64,000 nt of DNA from contig CAJNAR010000173.1 of NCBI GenBank assembly GCA_905220665.1, positions 124,001-188,000 on the forward strand. Reading direction: 5' to 3'. Source of the stretch: Albugo candida (Eukaryota > Oomycota > Peronosporomycetes > Albuginales > Albuginaceae). A program made the translations under genes and the position numbers. A model generated the notes under the pieces. The model made no database searches. It saw only the letters and a list, made by a program, of their open reading frames with translations, and was not told the origin of the DNA. Positions 33,276-44,262 of the stretch are shown here, in pieces. Positions within the stretch are counted from its first letter, which is position 1, and each line of letters starts with the position of its first letter.

Positions 33276-35010
33276 TTATGAAGACGAATGAACCGAAGCC
33301 TTTGCCGACTCGAACAAACTTTCGGTTCCTTCGTCCACTTTGGTGTACGTTTGCCTCACTTTTTCAGCAAAGCATTGTGTCACAAATTGAGTCACTCGAG
33401 TCTTCAGAACGTCTTTCAGGCTCACTTCCTGTTGTTCCATCGACAGATCGCAGAGTTTTTCAGTCAATTCCACGAGCATTGCCAACTACAAAGCGAATTA
33501 TTTCCAAATTTTTGACACATTCAATGGAAAAACGTACTTTTTCTCGCAATTCCGTCAGACTTTGTTCGGCCGTATCGATCGCCAAAAACGATTGCTGATT
33601 GAATGCATTTCCACGCGTACCTTTTGGCGTCATCTTATCCTCACGAGCGATCTCAGGATGCCGCGTTTCATCCTCAGCGACCTGATTATCGCAAGGCGTT
33701 TGTTTTTGAACGCGTTTGTCCACAATCTGAAGCGCTTCCTGCACGCGTTCGGCCAACATCGCGTGTTTATGGACTAACGATCGACACAAAGTCTGTGTCG
33801 AGAGATTGTGTTGTTGAGCGATTTTCTGAAGTTGTTCCAATTCAATTGCGAGTTTTTGTGTTTCGGCTTTAGCGGCAAAGCGCTTCTTATTGGACTCTTC
33901 GACTTGGCGTTTCGCATCGGCTAATTCTCTGGCGCGTTGTTGGCTCTTTTCCGATTCCTGGAGTACGTGGAGCGTTTGTTTCAGAATTTGGATTTCATCG
34001 GTGAGTTCGTGGACACTGCTGGCAGCTTGTACCAATTTCTGCTGAGAATTCTCATTCAATTGTTTGATACGTCGTTCATTTTCGACGTTTTTATGGTTCA
34101 ATTCCATTCGTAGCCGATCGATTTCGCACTGTTGTTGAGCTTTTTCATCCAAAAGCGACTGTTTATCGGCTGAAAGCGCCAAAACGAGCGTTTTGGCTTT
34201 TTGACGCTTACTCAGTTCGTCTTTATGGTTGGCTTCCGATAGTGTTTTGTGTGATTCGAATTCGCTTTGCAAAACGCGATATTTTGCGTCGAGCTCTTCC
34301 AATTCGCGGGGATCGATAGCTTTACTTCGAAGTCGATGAATTTCGCTCTCATTTGCGAGAAGAATGGATTCTTTCGCGCGTATTTGCTCGTGCATCCGCA
34401 TCATTTGGATAGTGTCATCTGCCAATTGTTTTTCAAGTATTTCAATTCGACTGAGTGAATTTTGAAGCGCTTCCTGAAGCTCCACGAGCCTCCGATCATC
34501 TCGACGATGCTCCGTTTCGTTCGATTGCGACAGTTTTTCCAATTGAGAGCGTAAGGCTCCATTTTGTTGCTGCATATTGGCTGCTATTTCTTCCGATTGA
34601 ATCAGTTTTTCACGATACATTTGAAGCTGTTCGAGTTGAAAATCGCGATCCAAAAGCTTTTTTTGAAGATGTTCGATTTCGATTTCGTGTTGCTGATGTT
34701 TATCAGCGAGCATTTTCGAGTCAATCGCAAGTTGTTGAACGTCACCAGAGCGCTGAAGCTGGTCGAGCTGCTGTTGGAGACGTTCACATGTGATTTTAGA
34801 GGCTTGGAGATCGTTTTCAAGCGCAATTTTCGCGGTAGCATCCGAATGCGATGAAAAATGTGCCACTTTGGCTTTTTCAGCGGCTAATTCCTTCCGCATG
34901 GAATCGACAAAAGCTTTGGTTTTCAATTTGAGCTGATAAAGCGTCTCATCTTTGGCCTTATTTTCGAGTTTTAATCGATTGACTTCGGTCTCGAGAACGG
35001 CGCTATCCAT
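33276..35010 (-). CDS. Long coiled-coil protein (golgin/centrosome-like)
   Basis: Two exons (35010-33538 and 33485-33276; 52-nt intron, phase 0) give 560 aa. Residues 1-~430 are one continuous coiled coil with dense Leu/Gln/Glu/Lys heptads and few breaks (KLENKAKDETLYQLKLKTKA at the start). A short acidic linker is followed by a helical tail of ~85 residues. No GRIP, NT or other end domain is visible, so it could be a Golgi tether, basal body protein or other scaffold. It shares a 110-bp divergent promoter region with the propeller-like gene. The last exon was added because the first frame runs into a stop just beyond a clear GTACGT donor, while the joined frame continues a helical sequence. 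Confidence 0.78.
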
Positions 35011-35120
35011 TGCGATAAACCGATTATGCGTTTGAATGCGTTAAACATTAAATAATAAAAAGCGTTTCGGAACGACGTCCTCGAAATAGCGATCGTTTCG
35101 CGGTCTTTTATTGCGATTGA
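35011..35120. promoter_or_regulatory. Compact divergent promoter region (110 bp)
   Basis: Only 110 bp separate the ATGs at 35010 (minus) and 35121 (plus). Both core promoters and 5' UTRs must fit here or overlap coding sequence. Confidence 0.45.
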
Positions 35121-36774
35121 ATGAAGCGTATCGCCCAGAATCCATGGAAGCGGATGCTTGCGATTGGGAAAGGCGGCTCTGTGGTCATCACAACGCAAAT
35201 GGGCGATGAAAATACGGCCGTGATAGACATTGAAGCTGTTTTATTGAAAGGTGATTTCTCGATGGGAAAATGGACAGAGTACGAGGCAATTTGTGTGGCG
35301 TTTGCAGCCTCTGATGTATTGTTTGTCGGAATGACGGGTGTGCATGCGAATTCTCGCGATAAATGTTCGTTTCTATGCGGAATTCGATTGTTTTCTTCTT
35401 CAAAAACAATTTTTCCGCATGTTCTTTTCGTGGAATCGCTGGGGGAAGAAAGTGTTTGGGAGCTTTGTATTGGCGTAAGCGACTCGATGTCGTATCTCGT
35501 GTTTTTGATGGAGAATCACATTGGCGTATTTGTTTGGAAGGAGAGATATAGCGATCGGCTCGTGTGTGTTGCATCGATTCCCGGCGCCAAACGATTGACC
35601 GCGGGTTCTTTTCTTTGGGATCGGATGCTTGGATGCGTAGTGGATGAGAATGGATCCATTTATGTACTCGATATCAGCGGCTGTTTACGGGCGCTCGAAG
35701 AAACAATGCGACAATCGTTCAATGTGCGTTCTCGGAAACGAATCGACGAAAATTTGCATTGTTTGAAGGCAATTCAATGCGTTCGGGGTGGAGCTTGCAT
35801 GAAGGAGAACCCGATGGCTCAGATTCAGATTGTAGGCTTTCGGAAACAGATAGAGGCGTTGAGTATGCGGATCTGTTGTGCTCGATGGATCAATTTGCCG
35901 AATATCTCTACACAATGGCTTATTGTGGCGTCGGAGAATGGATCATTGCAAGTATGAGCGACAAGTTTTTCCGTCAGATTGAGTGATATTGTGCTCGATA
36001 GATATTTAAATGCAATTCGAAGGCACGTGAAATCGTCTTTTTGCAGGTACGCTGACGCTGTTGATTCAATTTTGTCTCATTTTTTTTGAAAGGAGTATCC
36101 ATCGTCAACGTTTTCGACCAAAAAGCCGCATTTTCTATCGCCGGCAAAAGTGTCGGAACATCAAATTGTGCTCTTCACGATTTTTGGACAGAGCGTACGC
36201 GAATGGAAGCTTGGGGTATGCATGGAGCCGACTGTGGATCTGGTGCTTCCGTGTGTGAAGAACGCCTTCGAACTGCCACAAAGAGCTGTAAGTAGCATCG
36301 AAGCTTCCAGGCCTATTTATACTTGATTTTTGTATGCAGATTGGGTCCGAGGTCGTCGCGGTCGCTTGGAGTTTTGAAAATCAGCGAAAGGAGGAGCCAA
36401 ATGCAAGTTCTTTCGATGAGAGGGAAGGAATTGGGCTCGAATATGCTAGCCTGATCACCGCGGATGGAAAGCTTGAGCATTTTCACTTGGTTCGAGAAGA
36501 ATCAGAACTAGCGAATCAGAAGGATGAGCTGATTCTGAGAACATCGATGGCACCGATACCTGAGGAAATACGTTGCGATCACTTTTGCGAGCGAAATCAG
36601 GCGAACGAGAAGGCAGATATGACAATACAAGAGCGATACAAGCTTCCTGAAATGCCATTGACAGATAAGAAGGCCGTAGGCGAAAGACGAACGACTCAAT
36701 CGACGAAAAAGGAGTATAAAAGCGTACGTTATCAAGAACTTGTATCTAGCATTGTTAGTGATGAGATTATGTAA
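35121..36774 (+). CDS. Beta-propeller (WD40-like) protein, unknown function
   Basis: Four exons (35121-35951, 36002-36046, 36093-36287, 36340-36774) with introns of 50, 46 and 52 nt give 501 aa. The second exon is only 45 nt. The sequence is a series of four-strand blades, for example SYLVFLMENHIGVFVWKERY, LGCVVDENGSIYVLDISG, TQWLIVASENGSLQIFKCN, QIVLFTIFGQSVREWKLG and EVVAVAWSFEN, matching WD40 blade structure without strict WD pairs. The N-terminus starts inside a blade (KRIAQNPWKRMLAIGKGGSV). A charged tail of ~110 residues ends the protein. Propellers of this type are usually scaffolds in complexes; I cannot name the family. Confidence 0.72.
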
Positions 36775-37023
36775 CACAGCGCTTGGAGTGCGCAAGTGCA
36801 CGCGTGCATCGGCTACATCAAAATGTAGAAGCAATGCGTGGATCCTTCCAGCTATTTTGCGTCGATGTGCAGGAGCAGATGAGTGAGCTAACGCGGATGT
36901 TGCACGCGTCGCCGTGAATGCCTGATTGCATGTACCACGTAAGTTTAGGCTCATGTAACACACCTAAATGTTGATTGCGAGCTATATAGCGCGTATTACG
37001 GTAATTTTGTGTCTCACGCGAAA

Positions 37024-38657
37024 ATGGTAATGATCCAATAATCTTCTCAGCGCTGCTGACATTTTGCTGCTCTCAAGGATGATGAACTTGAAGACGATGT
37101 GCTCGCACCATTTCACAATATACCTAAATCGCCCTCTATAGTGCTGAACGTCTCTCAAGACGCTCAAGTACCTCTCAATGTGATAAACCAAACTGCATCC
37201 TTGCAGGACGATGTCGCATCAGAAACAGACGAGCAATTAGGAGTCGACACCAACTCTACCTTCGAAACGAAAATGGCGAAGGAACAAAATCCTGTGGATG
37301 AAGAAGACGACGAGGAAGAGGAGGAAGTAGCAATTGTTCTCAGTAACAATAACAATGCAAAGCCAACGCTTCGATTCACAGGCGGATTCAATCGGTACAT
37401 TCGGAATACTTTCACAGGCTTACCGCAACATAATCCTGTCAGTACTTCGTCACAAGAGTTTGGAGAGGTGAAGCAGATTTCCCTATAAAGCGATCTTGAA
37501 CAAAATGTATTATTTGTAGATTGACCCTATTGATGACGCGATGATGTTTGGAGCGCGAAGAACCGCTTTCGACGTCGATATCGATATGCTGGAAGAAAAA
37601 CCTTGGCGAAAACCTGGGATTGATATCGCAGATTACTTTAATTACGGATTTGATGAAAGAGGATGGCGTGTACGTACCTCATCTGTATATGACATGTTGC
37701 TTGAATGTGGGGATTTAGGAATACGCAGCGAAACAGCTCAAGATTCGACGTGAACTTGCTCTTGAAAAAGCAAAAGAACAGGCAGCACGTCAAGTATCGA
37801 CCGCTGCGGTTGCTCATGCAAATGCCAATGCCGAACGAGCATCGAAAGCCTCACAAGAGGGTGGGAAATTCAATGGAAATCAAGCCAATAATCCGCCTAA
37901 AACAGACGTTGTGTCGGATACACCAATGGATCAAGCAAATGAATGGATGCCTGGTTCCACAAATAATGCTTATGGAAGGGAGGGACATGGAATTCATCCA
38001 GGTATGAATACATTCATGCAACCTCCACGAGATTGGCATCCGAATATGGGTCCACCACCTCCCTTTATGCCCAACTGGATGCACGGTGGACCTCCACGCG
38101 ACTGGGGTGGTCCAATGCCTCCTCCATGGATGCCTGGATCAAATACACAAGATACTGACGATGATCGCGGGAAAAGAGGCTCTCGTGAAAACTTCCAGGA
38201 TCGTAAGGAGAATTCACATGGAAGACGAAATAATCGGGAAAATAGACGTCGAGGCAATCGAGACGATAAATTTGGTGAAGGTGAATTCCACTTTAAAAGA
38301 GAACGCCAAAAAGACAGAACGTCGGTCGATGTACATCGTGATCGTAGTCGACAGCGTATGCGTGCCAAGGATAAAGACGAATCAACTGACGCTGCTCGAG
38401 GTCGCGGTCGTGATCGACCAGAAGAAAAAAGCCGTGATCGATCTCGCGATCGACCTCAGGATCGCGAACGAAATCGAGACCGTGGTAAAGATCGTGATCG
38501 CTACCGAAACAATCGAAGTCATGAACGTGACCGAGGACGTGATCGTGGACGAGATCGCGAGAAATTCCCACCTCACGATCGTGATAGCCGTAAGCGTAAA
38601 AATCGAGAATCTAGCGCCACCAGCAAATCAAGCTCTCGTCATAAACGTCGAGATTAA
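37024..38657 (+). CDS. FIP1: Pre-mRNA 3'-end processing factor FIP1
   Basis: Proposed four exons: an ATG-only first exon (37024-37026), then 37078-37467, 37520-37669 and 37719-38657; introns 51, 52 and 49 nt, 493 aa. The Fip1 motif is unmistakable: [19 protein letters not shown] followed by DERGW, at ~165-188. Before it lies an acidic segment ([11 protein letters not shown]); after it a helix ([20 protein letters not shown]), a Pro/Met/Trp/Gly-rich stretch ([20 protein letters not shown]) and a long RD/RE/RS-rich tail as in animal FIP1L1. FIP1 links poly(A) polymerase to CPSF and U-rich RNA in the nucleus. The first exon is inferred because the frame starting MDDELEDD has no ATG otherwise. 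Downstream 68 bp later is DNAAF6. Confidence 0.87.
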
Positions 38658-38725
38658 AGCTTTTTCCATTTCATGGCTGAAAATAGGTTGATAGGTTCAT
38701 AAAAGGTCGTAATAATATCTTTTCA

Positions 38726-39350
38726 ATGGAACGCTGGGCTGGCGATATCGTTGAATTGAGCAATTTGCTTCACAATGACTGCGAGGAGCCTAATCCATCC
38801 ATTGGGATCACACCCTCCACACTCACCATTACTGGCTGTAAGGAATCTGATCGGCCAATTGGGCAGATTGCGGTGCACGATCCGAAGGCAATTTGGCTTC
38901 CACATGAAGTTCCAAGCGACGACGAAGACGATAACAGCTTTGATATAAGAACTCGTCCACTGTATGTATCTTTTGAATTGATATGATCCCTGCGCTTAGT
39001 CGAACAGCTTTGAGATTTTGTACAAACAAAATGTGATGACCGAAGATGTGTTTCTTGGGCTGAGCGATAAAGATCCATCGTCCGCGCAATGCGAAGCGAT
39101 GCTCGTGCGAATTTTCTGTCCAAAGCATAAAATCGAGCAAATCGAATTGGAAGTAAAAACTCAGAAATTGCTTATGAGCTCTTCCACATTGTACGTGTCG
39201 AAATGTTTGCGATAGGATAAAAACGTTTCATGTAGGAAATTGGCGCTTTGTTTACCGTATCCGGTACGTTATCAGGACGGGAAAGCAGAATGGGATGCAG
39301 AAAAGTGTGTTTTGGCAGTATCTCTTCCAATAATTCGAGCGGAATGGTGA
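38726..39350 (+). CDS. DNAAF6: Dynein axonemal assembly factor 6 (PIH1D3/Twister)
   Basis: Three exons (38726-38961, 39008-39190, 39236-39350; introns 46 and 45 nt) give 177 aa. The C-terminal ~105 residues match the PIH1D3 core: RPLFEILYKQNVMTEDVFLG, then SDKDPSSAQCEAMLV, a long strand with IEQIELEVKTQKLL, LALCLPYPV, and an ending PIIRAEW. The first 75 residues contain an acidic SDDEDDN stretch before RPL, as in animal proteins. DNAAF6 is an HSP90 co-chaperone factor needed to preassemble outer and inner dynein arms in the cytoplasm. Its presence implies motile flagella at some life stage, consistent with oomycete zoospores and with DNAL1 at 54546. Confidence 0.88.
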
Positions 39351-39592
39351 GGTATTCGAACATCATGTAGAGTATTCAGGCAGCTTTTTCGCGCAATTCT
39401 TATACAATGTCATACTTTTACGCAGTCTATCTTTATATATTATGAAGCTGGGAATCCTACGCGTCGATCAACTCGGAGATGAAACAGCAAAGAAACTTCC
39501 GCCAAATTCGTTGCGTTTCAAGAAGCATTCAATAACCTCTATTAATGTATATCGCCGTGGACGAAATGTATTATCACTTAGAGGTTCAATCA

Positions 39593-40798
39593 TTAAGCGA
39601 AAGAAGGCGCGCGCACTTTTTTCTGATACTCGACTTTGTGCTGTAATTTGCGCTGCGATAATGTCCAATTTGCCATAATACACACATAGTCTCCTTCAAA
39701 TGTTGCTTGCGTGTGTCCTCCCCGACGTCGATACGACTGTTCGTCGTCCAGTACCACAATATCTTTCTCGAAAATCTCCATCTTTGAAGTTTTCAATGCG
39801 TTCTGATCGGCAAACACATTGACTGTGAATTTTCCAGGCTGAAAACATCGAACCACATTTTTCAAAAGCGAATCATAACACCGAAGACGCGCGTTCGTTT
39901 CAAAACTGACATAACTGCAATGCGATTCCGGTGTCACATGAATCGTATAATACGCATCGAATAGAATGCCGTTCATCGAGTACCCGCACGGTTCAAATGC
40001 AACTTCGTCAAGAATAGCTCCGGGGACCAAATCTCGAATACCGCTTTTGATTGTGATTTCGCGCGAACTGATGGCCGGATCCAAATTTTTGCAAAATTGT
40101 TTCGCGATATCCTCATTCATTGCTTGCATCATAATATGAAGTGTACTGTCCGAATTTTGCATCGAACGGGTATCAGAATACGCAGATATTGATCGGATTG
40201 GGTCACTTATAGTCCAGCCATTGTCTTGGTGGTGCTCGGCATCCCATACATATATGTACCAATGATCATCATTTAGTGGCCCCAAGACGTGAGCGGATCC
40301 GTTGGGAAAGTATTGGCTCAAATATGCGACCTCAGTAGTGAATGAAGTGTGTGGAAATCGCTGTTCTTCCGGAAATATATAATTTTTACGCGAATACCCA
40401 ACCCACTGGATGTCCATATCTAGTTTCTTGGCGGCGCTTATAATGATTGGAAGACATGCCAAAAGTGTTGTTGTACCACAAGTTTTCAGGACTAATTTAT
40501 TCACGTACACAAATAAACTCGATTCCGATAGGACGTATGCATCAAGATGGGAGTTTTGTATCTTGGAAAGAATTTGACATTTTGCAGCTTCCAGCATTGT
40601 ATCCAGCTCCTGTCGTGAAACCTGGCGAAATCCGAGCGGCGATGTAGAAGATTTGACTCTAAAGTCGATTTCCAGGTTTTTTTCTGGTCCTTCAAATACA
40701 CTGCCGACGAAGAGAGCAGATGACTCGGATTGGGTCGAGCTTGTTTCTTCATCGGGAGTACAAGGACTTTTAATTGGTGGGGCGTCTGAAAGTGTCAT
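39593..40798 (-). CDS. AMD1: S-adenosylmethionine decarboxylase proenzyme
   Basis: 401 aa, single exon. FEGPEKNLEI near residue 35 is the conserved substrate-site start. The self-cleavage site LSESS (residues ~90-94) should cut between E92 and S93, turning that Ser into the pyruvoyl group. The conserved Cys of the KTCGTTTLL motif follows at ~107. The rest follows the eukaryotic alpha-beta-beta-alpha fold, including EVAFEPCGYSMNGI and YYTIHVTPESHCSYVSFETN. The enzyme makes decarboxylated AdoMet for spermidine and spermine. The region upstream was not searched for a regulatory uORF in detail; none of the usual short MAGDIS-type peptides was noticed. Length is a little above the usual ~335-370 owing to an N-terminal extension of ~30 residues and a basic tail. 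Confidence 0.93.
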   Translation of the reverse strand: MTLSDAPPIKSPCTPDEETSSTQSESSALFVGSVFEGPEKNLEIDFRVKSSTSPLGFRQVSRQELDTMLEAAKCQILSKIQNSHLDAYVLSESSLFVYVNKLVLKTCGTTTLLACLPIIISAAKKLDMDIQWVGYSRKNYIFPEEQRFPHTSFTTEVAYLSQYFPNGSAHVLGPLNDDHWYIYVWDAEHHQDNGWTISDPIRSISAYSDTRSMQNSDSTLHIMMQAMNEDIAKQFCKNLDPAISSREITIKSGIRDLVPGAILDEVAFEPCGYSMNGILFDAYYTIHVTPESHCSYVSFETNARLRCYDSLLKNVVRCFQPGKFTVNVFADQNALKTSKMEIFEKDIVVLDDEQSYRRRGGHTQATFEGDYVCIMANWTLSQRKLQHKVEYQKKVRAPSFA

Positions 40799-41531
40799 AT
40801 TGCACTCGAGTTTTGATAAGTGTTATGCTGGCTCGTCACAAGCACCGACGTAAAAGAAGCCAGTGAAGATAGACCGACGATCCACGATATATTTGAGCTT
40901 GTTGTTTGAAGAAAGTTCTTCAATTAACAGCATTAACGACGCAAGAGAAAATGTTTGACAATACAATTTGCGTCTGACTTGGTTATATAAAAATCGATCA
41001 ATGGTAGGCTAATAGGACAATCGAATGTTGGTAATTTCAGTGTACAGCTTTGATTCGATGCCAGCTAAAATGACTGGCTCTTATAGCTCGCATGATTCTG
41101 ATCATTTTCTGCGCTCCTTTTTGGCCAATCAAAATTATCCAATCATACAATTGTTTCAACTCTTTGAAATGACTGCTTTTGTAAAGAGCAGCCGTGAGGC
41201 TTGACTGAATGCGATCGATGTATTGACACTCTCTAATTACGGATGGGTAGATGTCTGTATAAAACTGTTAAAATGATAACTGAAAGTAATCCCAGGGAAT
41301 TATTATGCGTGTGTTACTCTTAAAGTTTCAGAAAGTTTTCATGTGCCACGCGAGAATCGTATTACATTGATCTGATAAGGAATTGAGGATGCGTCCACTT
41401 CCGAACCCACAGACACAAAATATGCGAGGTGTTGACACATTTAACAATTCTTACATTACACACTACAAGCATCGTAATTGTATGTCAATCGAACGTCTGC
41501 TTTTGTGCCACAACTCCGGTAATCAGTCGAT
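40799..41531. other. Intergenic, promoter side of AMD1
   Basis: 733 bp with no open frame of interest on either strand. It should contain the AMD1 promoter and 5' leader. Confidence 0.45.
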
Positions 41532-41928
41532 ATGATTCAGTCAGGTGAGTATATTGTAGAAGTAGGTCTTAGTTCTGACTGATTATGTACGGTTTCGCAG
41601 CTGCTGTGGCACTGTATAACGTTCGAAATTCGCGCTTACATAAAGTACCGGAGTTGACGATTCAATCAGCGAGACATAGTTGTCGAGTGATTAGTCTTAG
41701 TAAAGTCATGGAATCTTTCTTTTTCCGTATTGAGGCTTTGATTAAGTGCGTTCTGTCGACTTTGACCCCCAAAGTGCCTCTACTACTGCCTTCCGATTGA
41801 ACAAACATATTTTTCGAGAAGCATTTATTCAATTAAGTAAATTCTCAGGTCATCCGCACTGGACAGATATTAGCAGAGCTTGCCAGAATCGCAACATATT
41901 TGGCGACTGCGCACTGCCTTACTTTTGA
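41532..41928 (+). CDS. Possible small spliced gene, unrecognised
   Basis: An ATG at 41532 opens MIQS and reaches a good donor (G|GTGAGT, 41546) and acceptor (CGCAG, about 41600), after which the frame reads AVALYNVRNSRLHKVPELTI and continues for ~60 codons. A second, differently framed segment (about 41750-41928: FRLNKHIFREAFIQLSK and on to CALPYF) also looks coding, but no clean splice links the two. If real, its stop overlaps the last codons of the convergent CDP-diacylglycerol synthase gene by about 10 bp. It may be a pseudogene with one frameshift. Confidence 0.3.
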
Positions 41929-43523
41929 ATTTCTGGAGAGATCACGAGCGCGTAATACCGAGCAAATACGAGGGATGCAAACATAAGCGCGTCAATGCGA
42001 TCGAGCATGCCTCCATGACCCGGAATGAGTCTTCCTGAATCCTTCACAATCGCAACTCGTTTGAGTAAACTCTCAAATAAATCACCCAATCGACCGATAA
42101 TAACAGCCAAAATCGTAAAAAGCACTTTGACCGTAGCAGAGCCAGGCATTTCCAATAGACCCGATACAAGAAGCATGGACCCAACACCAAAGAAAATAGC
42201 CCCCAACGTGCCCTCATAATCCTTGCTTTTGGATATATGAGGCGCTAAAAAATGATTTTTATGATACTGTAATCGAGAAAGAATTTTTCCTGTCAAGTAC
42301 GCTCCCGTATCGGATCCCCACACCACGCAAAGCAATATAATGAGCAATTTACGGTAATGAATGCGCTTGTCATCATCGACAAAAGCGACCAAAACAGACA
42401 AGCTCCCAATAATGTAAAAGAAGCCCATGATATCGAGAATGAAGTGAACCAGCGCGTCAATGCAATTCGGACTGGAAATCCATCGGAAAAAGAATGTCAA
42501 CACAATTGAAAATGCAACGAGGCAAGTTGGATTGATAAGAAAATCGCAGCTGATTTGGTTGATTGGACACATGACCGAATGCATCGTGAGAAACGTGAAT
42601 ACCAAGTCTTGAAGGATGAGAATGAAGCTATGCTGCCACGTTGGGCTGTAACAAGCGCTCATACAAGCTGCAAAATTGCTGAAAATAGCATATATCCAAC
42701 GATATGCATACAATTCCGTCGTATGAAGCGCATTGATGAATCCTGTAATATAAATGAACAGTAGTGTCATTATTGTTGACAAACAAGCGGATACCGATAG
42801 TACTGCCAGCCAATTCCGCTCTTGAAAATATCGAGAAGCCAACCACGCAATGGAGCAATCATCTTGCTGGGGATGTGCGGAAAATGTGAGAGTATTTGTC
42901 GAAAATACCATATTCAAGCTTGTTCCTGTCTGAGGGTACTCATTTTGGTGGTATTGGGTCAATTCATCCAAATTCGGATTATGGCCAATCGTATCAGTGA
43001 AGGCGTCCGTTGGGGCAGGATAAGCACAAGACATCGCACAGGTATCACTGGAGCACGATGGAAACGATTGACGATGATGTTCGTACTCTGACGGACTCAA
43101 TTCAGGCTCGTGCTGAGCATTTCCTTGTGCAATTTGCGCTTGATGTTGCAACTTCATGATTCGATGCATGAGCTGATGATGGATTCGGTAGGAGAGCCAA
43201 GCGTATTCGCAGTTACATACATTTGCGACTAATCCGCAAATAGTGGCAGTAGCAAAAGCGGGCGAATGCCAAATCACGTACGTGACGGCCGGCGCCAACA
43301 CCGAAGCTGAAAGGATTCGCTGAATATAATTCTGATGCAGCCAATGAACGCAGTGGTGGATGGACTCATTTGGCTCATTGACTGTCGGTGAGGTGACTTC
43401 TACGTACATGGGATCTTCCGCTTTGAGTCGGTTGAGTGTATTTTGAGAGGAAGTATCCTCCATAGTTGCAGCAACTGCTTGATCGTGACTGCCATATAAT
43501 GTCTTCGATACTTTTTGCCGCAT
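41919..43523 (-). CDS. CDS1: Phosphatidate cytidylyltransferase (CDP-diacylglycerol synthase)
   Basis: 534 aa in one exon. The C-terminal half is polytopic, with about six to eight hydrophobic helices, and contains the family signature: WGSDTGAYLTGK and, near the end, SLLKRVAIVKDSGRLIPGHG followed by GMLDRID, with the metal-binding acids. It converts phosphatidic acid and CTP to CDP-diacylglycerol, the precursor of phosphatidylinositol and cardiolipin, in the ER membrane. The first ~230 residues are unusual: a Ser/Thr-rich start, a pair of hydrophobic helices (VLAPAVTYVIWHSPAFATAT) and a His/Gln-rich hydrophilic loop (~140-215). The family is normally 420-460 aa, so this extension is extra. 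The organellar Tam41 type is unrelated in sequence. Confidence 0.92.
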   Translation of the reverse strand: MRQKVSKTLYGSHDQAVAATMEDTSSQNTLNRLKAEDPMYVEVTSPTVNEPNESIHHCVHWLHQNYIQRILSASVLAPAVTYVIWHSPAFATATICGLVANVCNCEYAWLSYRIHHQLMHRIMKLQHQAQIAQGNAQHEPELSPSEYEHHRQSFPSCSSDTCAMSCAYPAPTDAFTDTIGHNPNLDELTQYHQNEYPQTGTSLNMVFSTNTLTFSAHPQQDDCSIAWLASRYFQERNWLAVLSVSACLSTIMTLLFIYITGFINALHTTELYAYRWIYAIFSNFAACMSACYSPTWQHSFILILQDLVFTFLTMHSVMCPINQISCDFLINPTCLVAFSIVLTFFFRWISSPNCIDALVHFILDIMGFFYIIGSLSVLVAFVDDDKRIHYRKLLIILLCVVWGSDTGAYLTGKILSRLQYHKNHFLAPHISKSKDYEGTLGAIFFGVGSMLLVSGLLEMPGSATVKVLFTILAVIIGRLGDLFESLLKRVAIVKDSGRLIPGHGGMLDRIDALMFASLVFARYYALVISPEIQK

Positions 43524-44262
43524 GCGCTAGTGAAGGCTTTTAACCAATCAATTTGCCTGCAGAAAGCTATGCACCAGTAGTTGGACGGTATTCTGTTGCA
43601 GCCATTTATGCATTGCAAGCGATTATAGTCTTTGTATTATGTCAACATAATCGCAGAGTGAGCTCAGTCGGTTCGGTTTTTTATTTGTATAACCTCTGAT
43701 CCATAATGCGAAAGGAAATTATGTGTAATTGAGTCGAATTATGTCGACATTCTGCGTCAGTGACTAGCGCGAATGTTTAAAGCTGCTACTCCGCATTCCT
43801 AAGGCGAAAATAAGTGCATCATGCACGCCTCGTGTTCACAGCAAGTTGGTGATTTATGAATCAGTACATGAACGATAACACCGGACGGTGGATGGATCAA
43901 GAGGGACGTTAGAAATGATACGACATGAAACCGAGCATGTAGTGTTTGTAGACAGTCAGAGCCAAACGATGAGATACTTTGTCCGTCTTGCTATCTTTTT
44001 TCTAATCAACTCAATGCTGTAGCTTAGTTGAAGTTGTCTATATTACTAGAATTAGACGTAAATGACTTCTCTAATGCCTAAACTACAATAAATAAATAAA
44101 TTGAATGCTATGTTGGTCTAGAAAGCCGCAGCGAGGCTCAGCGACTGGAATAAGATAGTACTAAGTTAGAAACGCCACGCACAATGCTGCAGCTTATCTG
44201 CAATAAGATTTCCTAACATTTACTATACGTTAAGGTAACATGTTAGGTTATCATCGTCGAGG
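43524..44262. other. Divergent intergenic region
   Basis: 739 bp between the divergent CDS1 and prefoldin genes. Only short frames; AT-rich around 44050-44110. Nothing else supported. Confidence 0.45.

Noticed and set aside
39442..39678. Plus-strand frame between DNAAF6 and AMD1
   Set aside because: It overlaps the 3' coding end of AMD1 on the other strand and shows no protein features.
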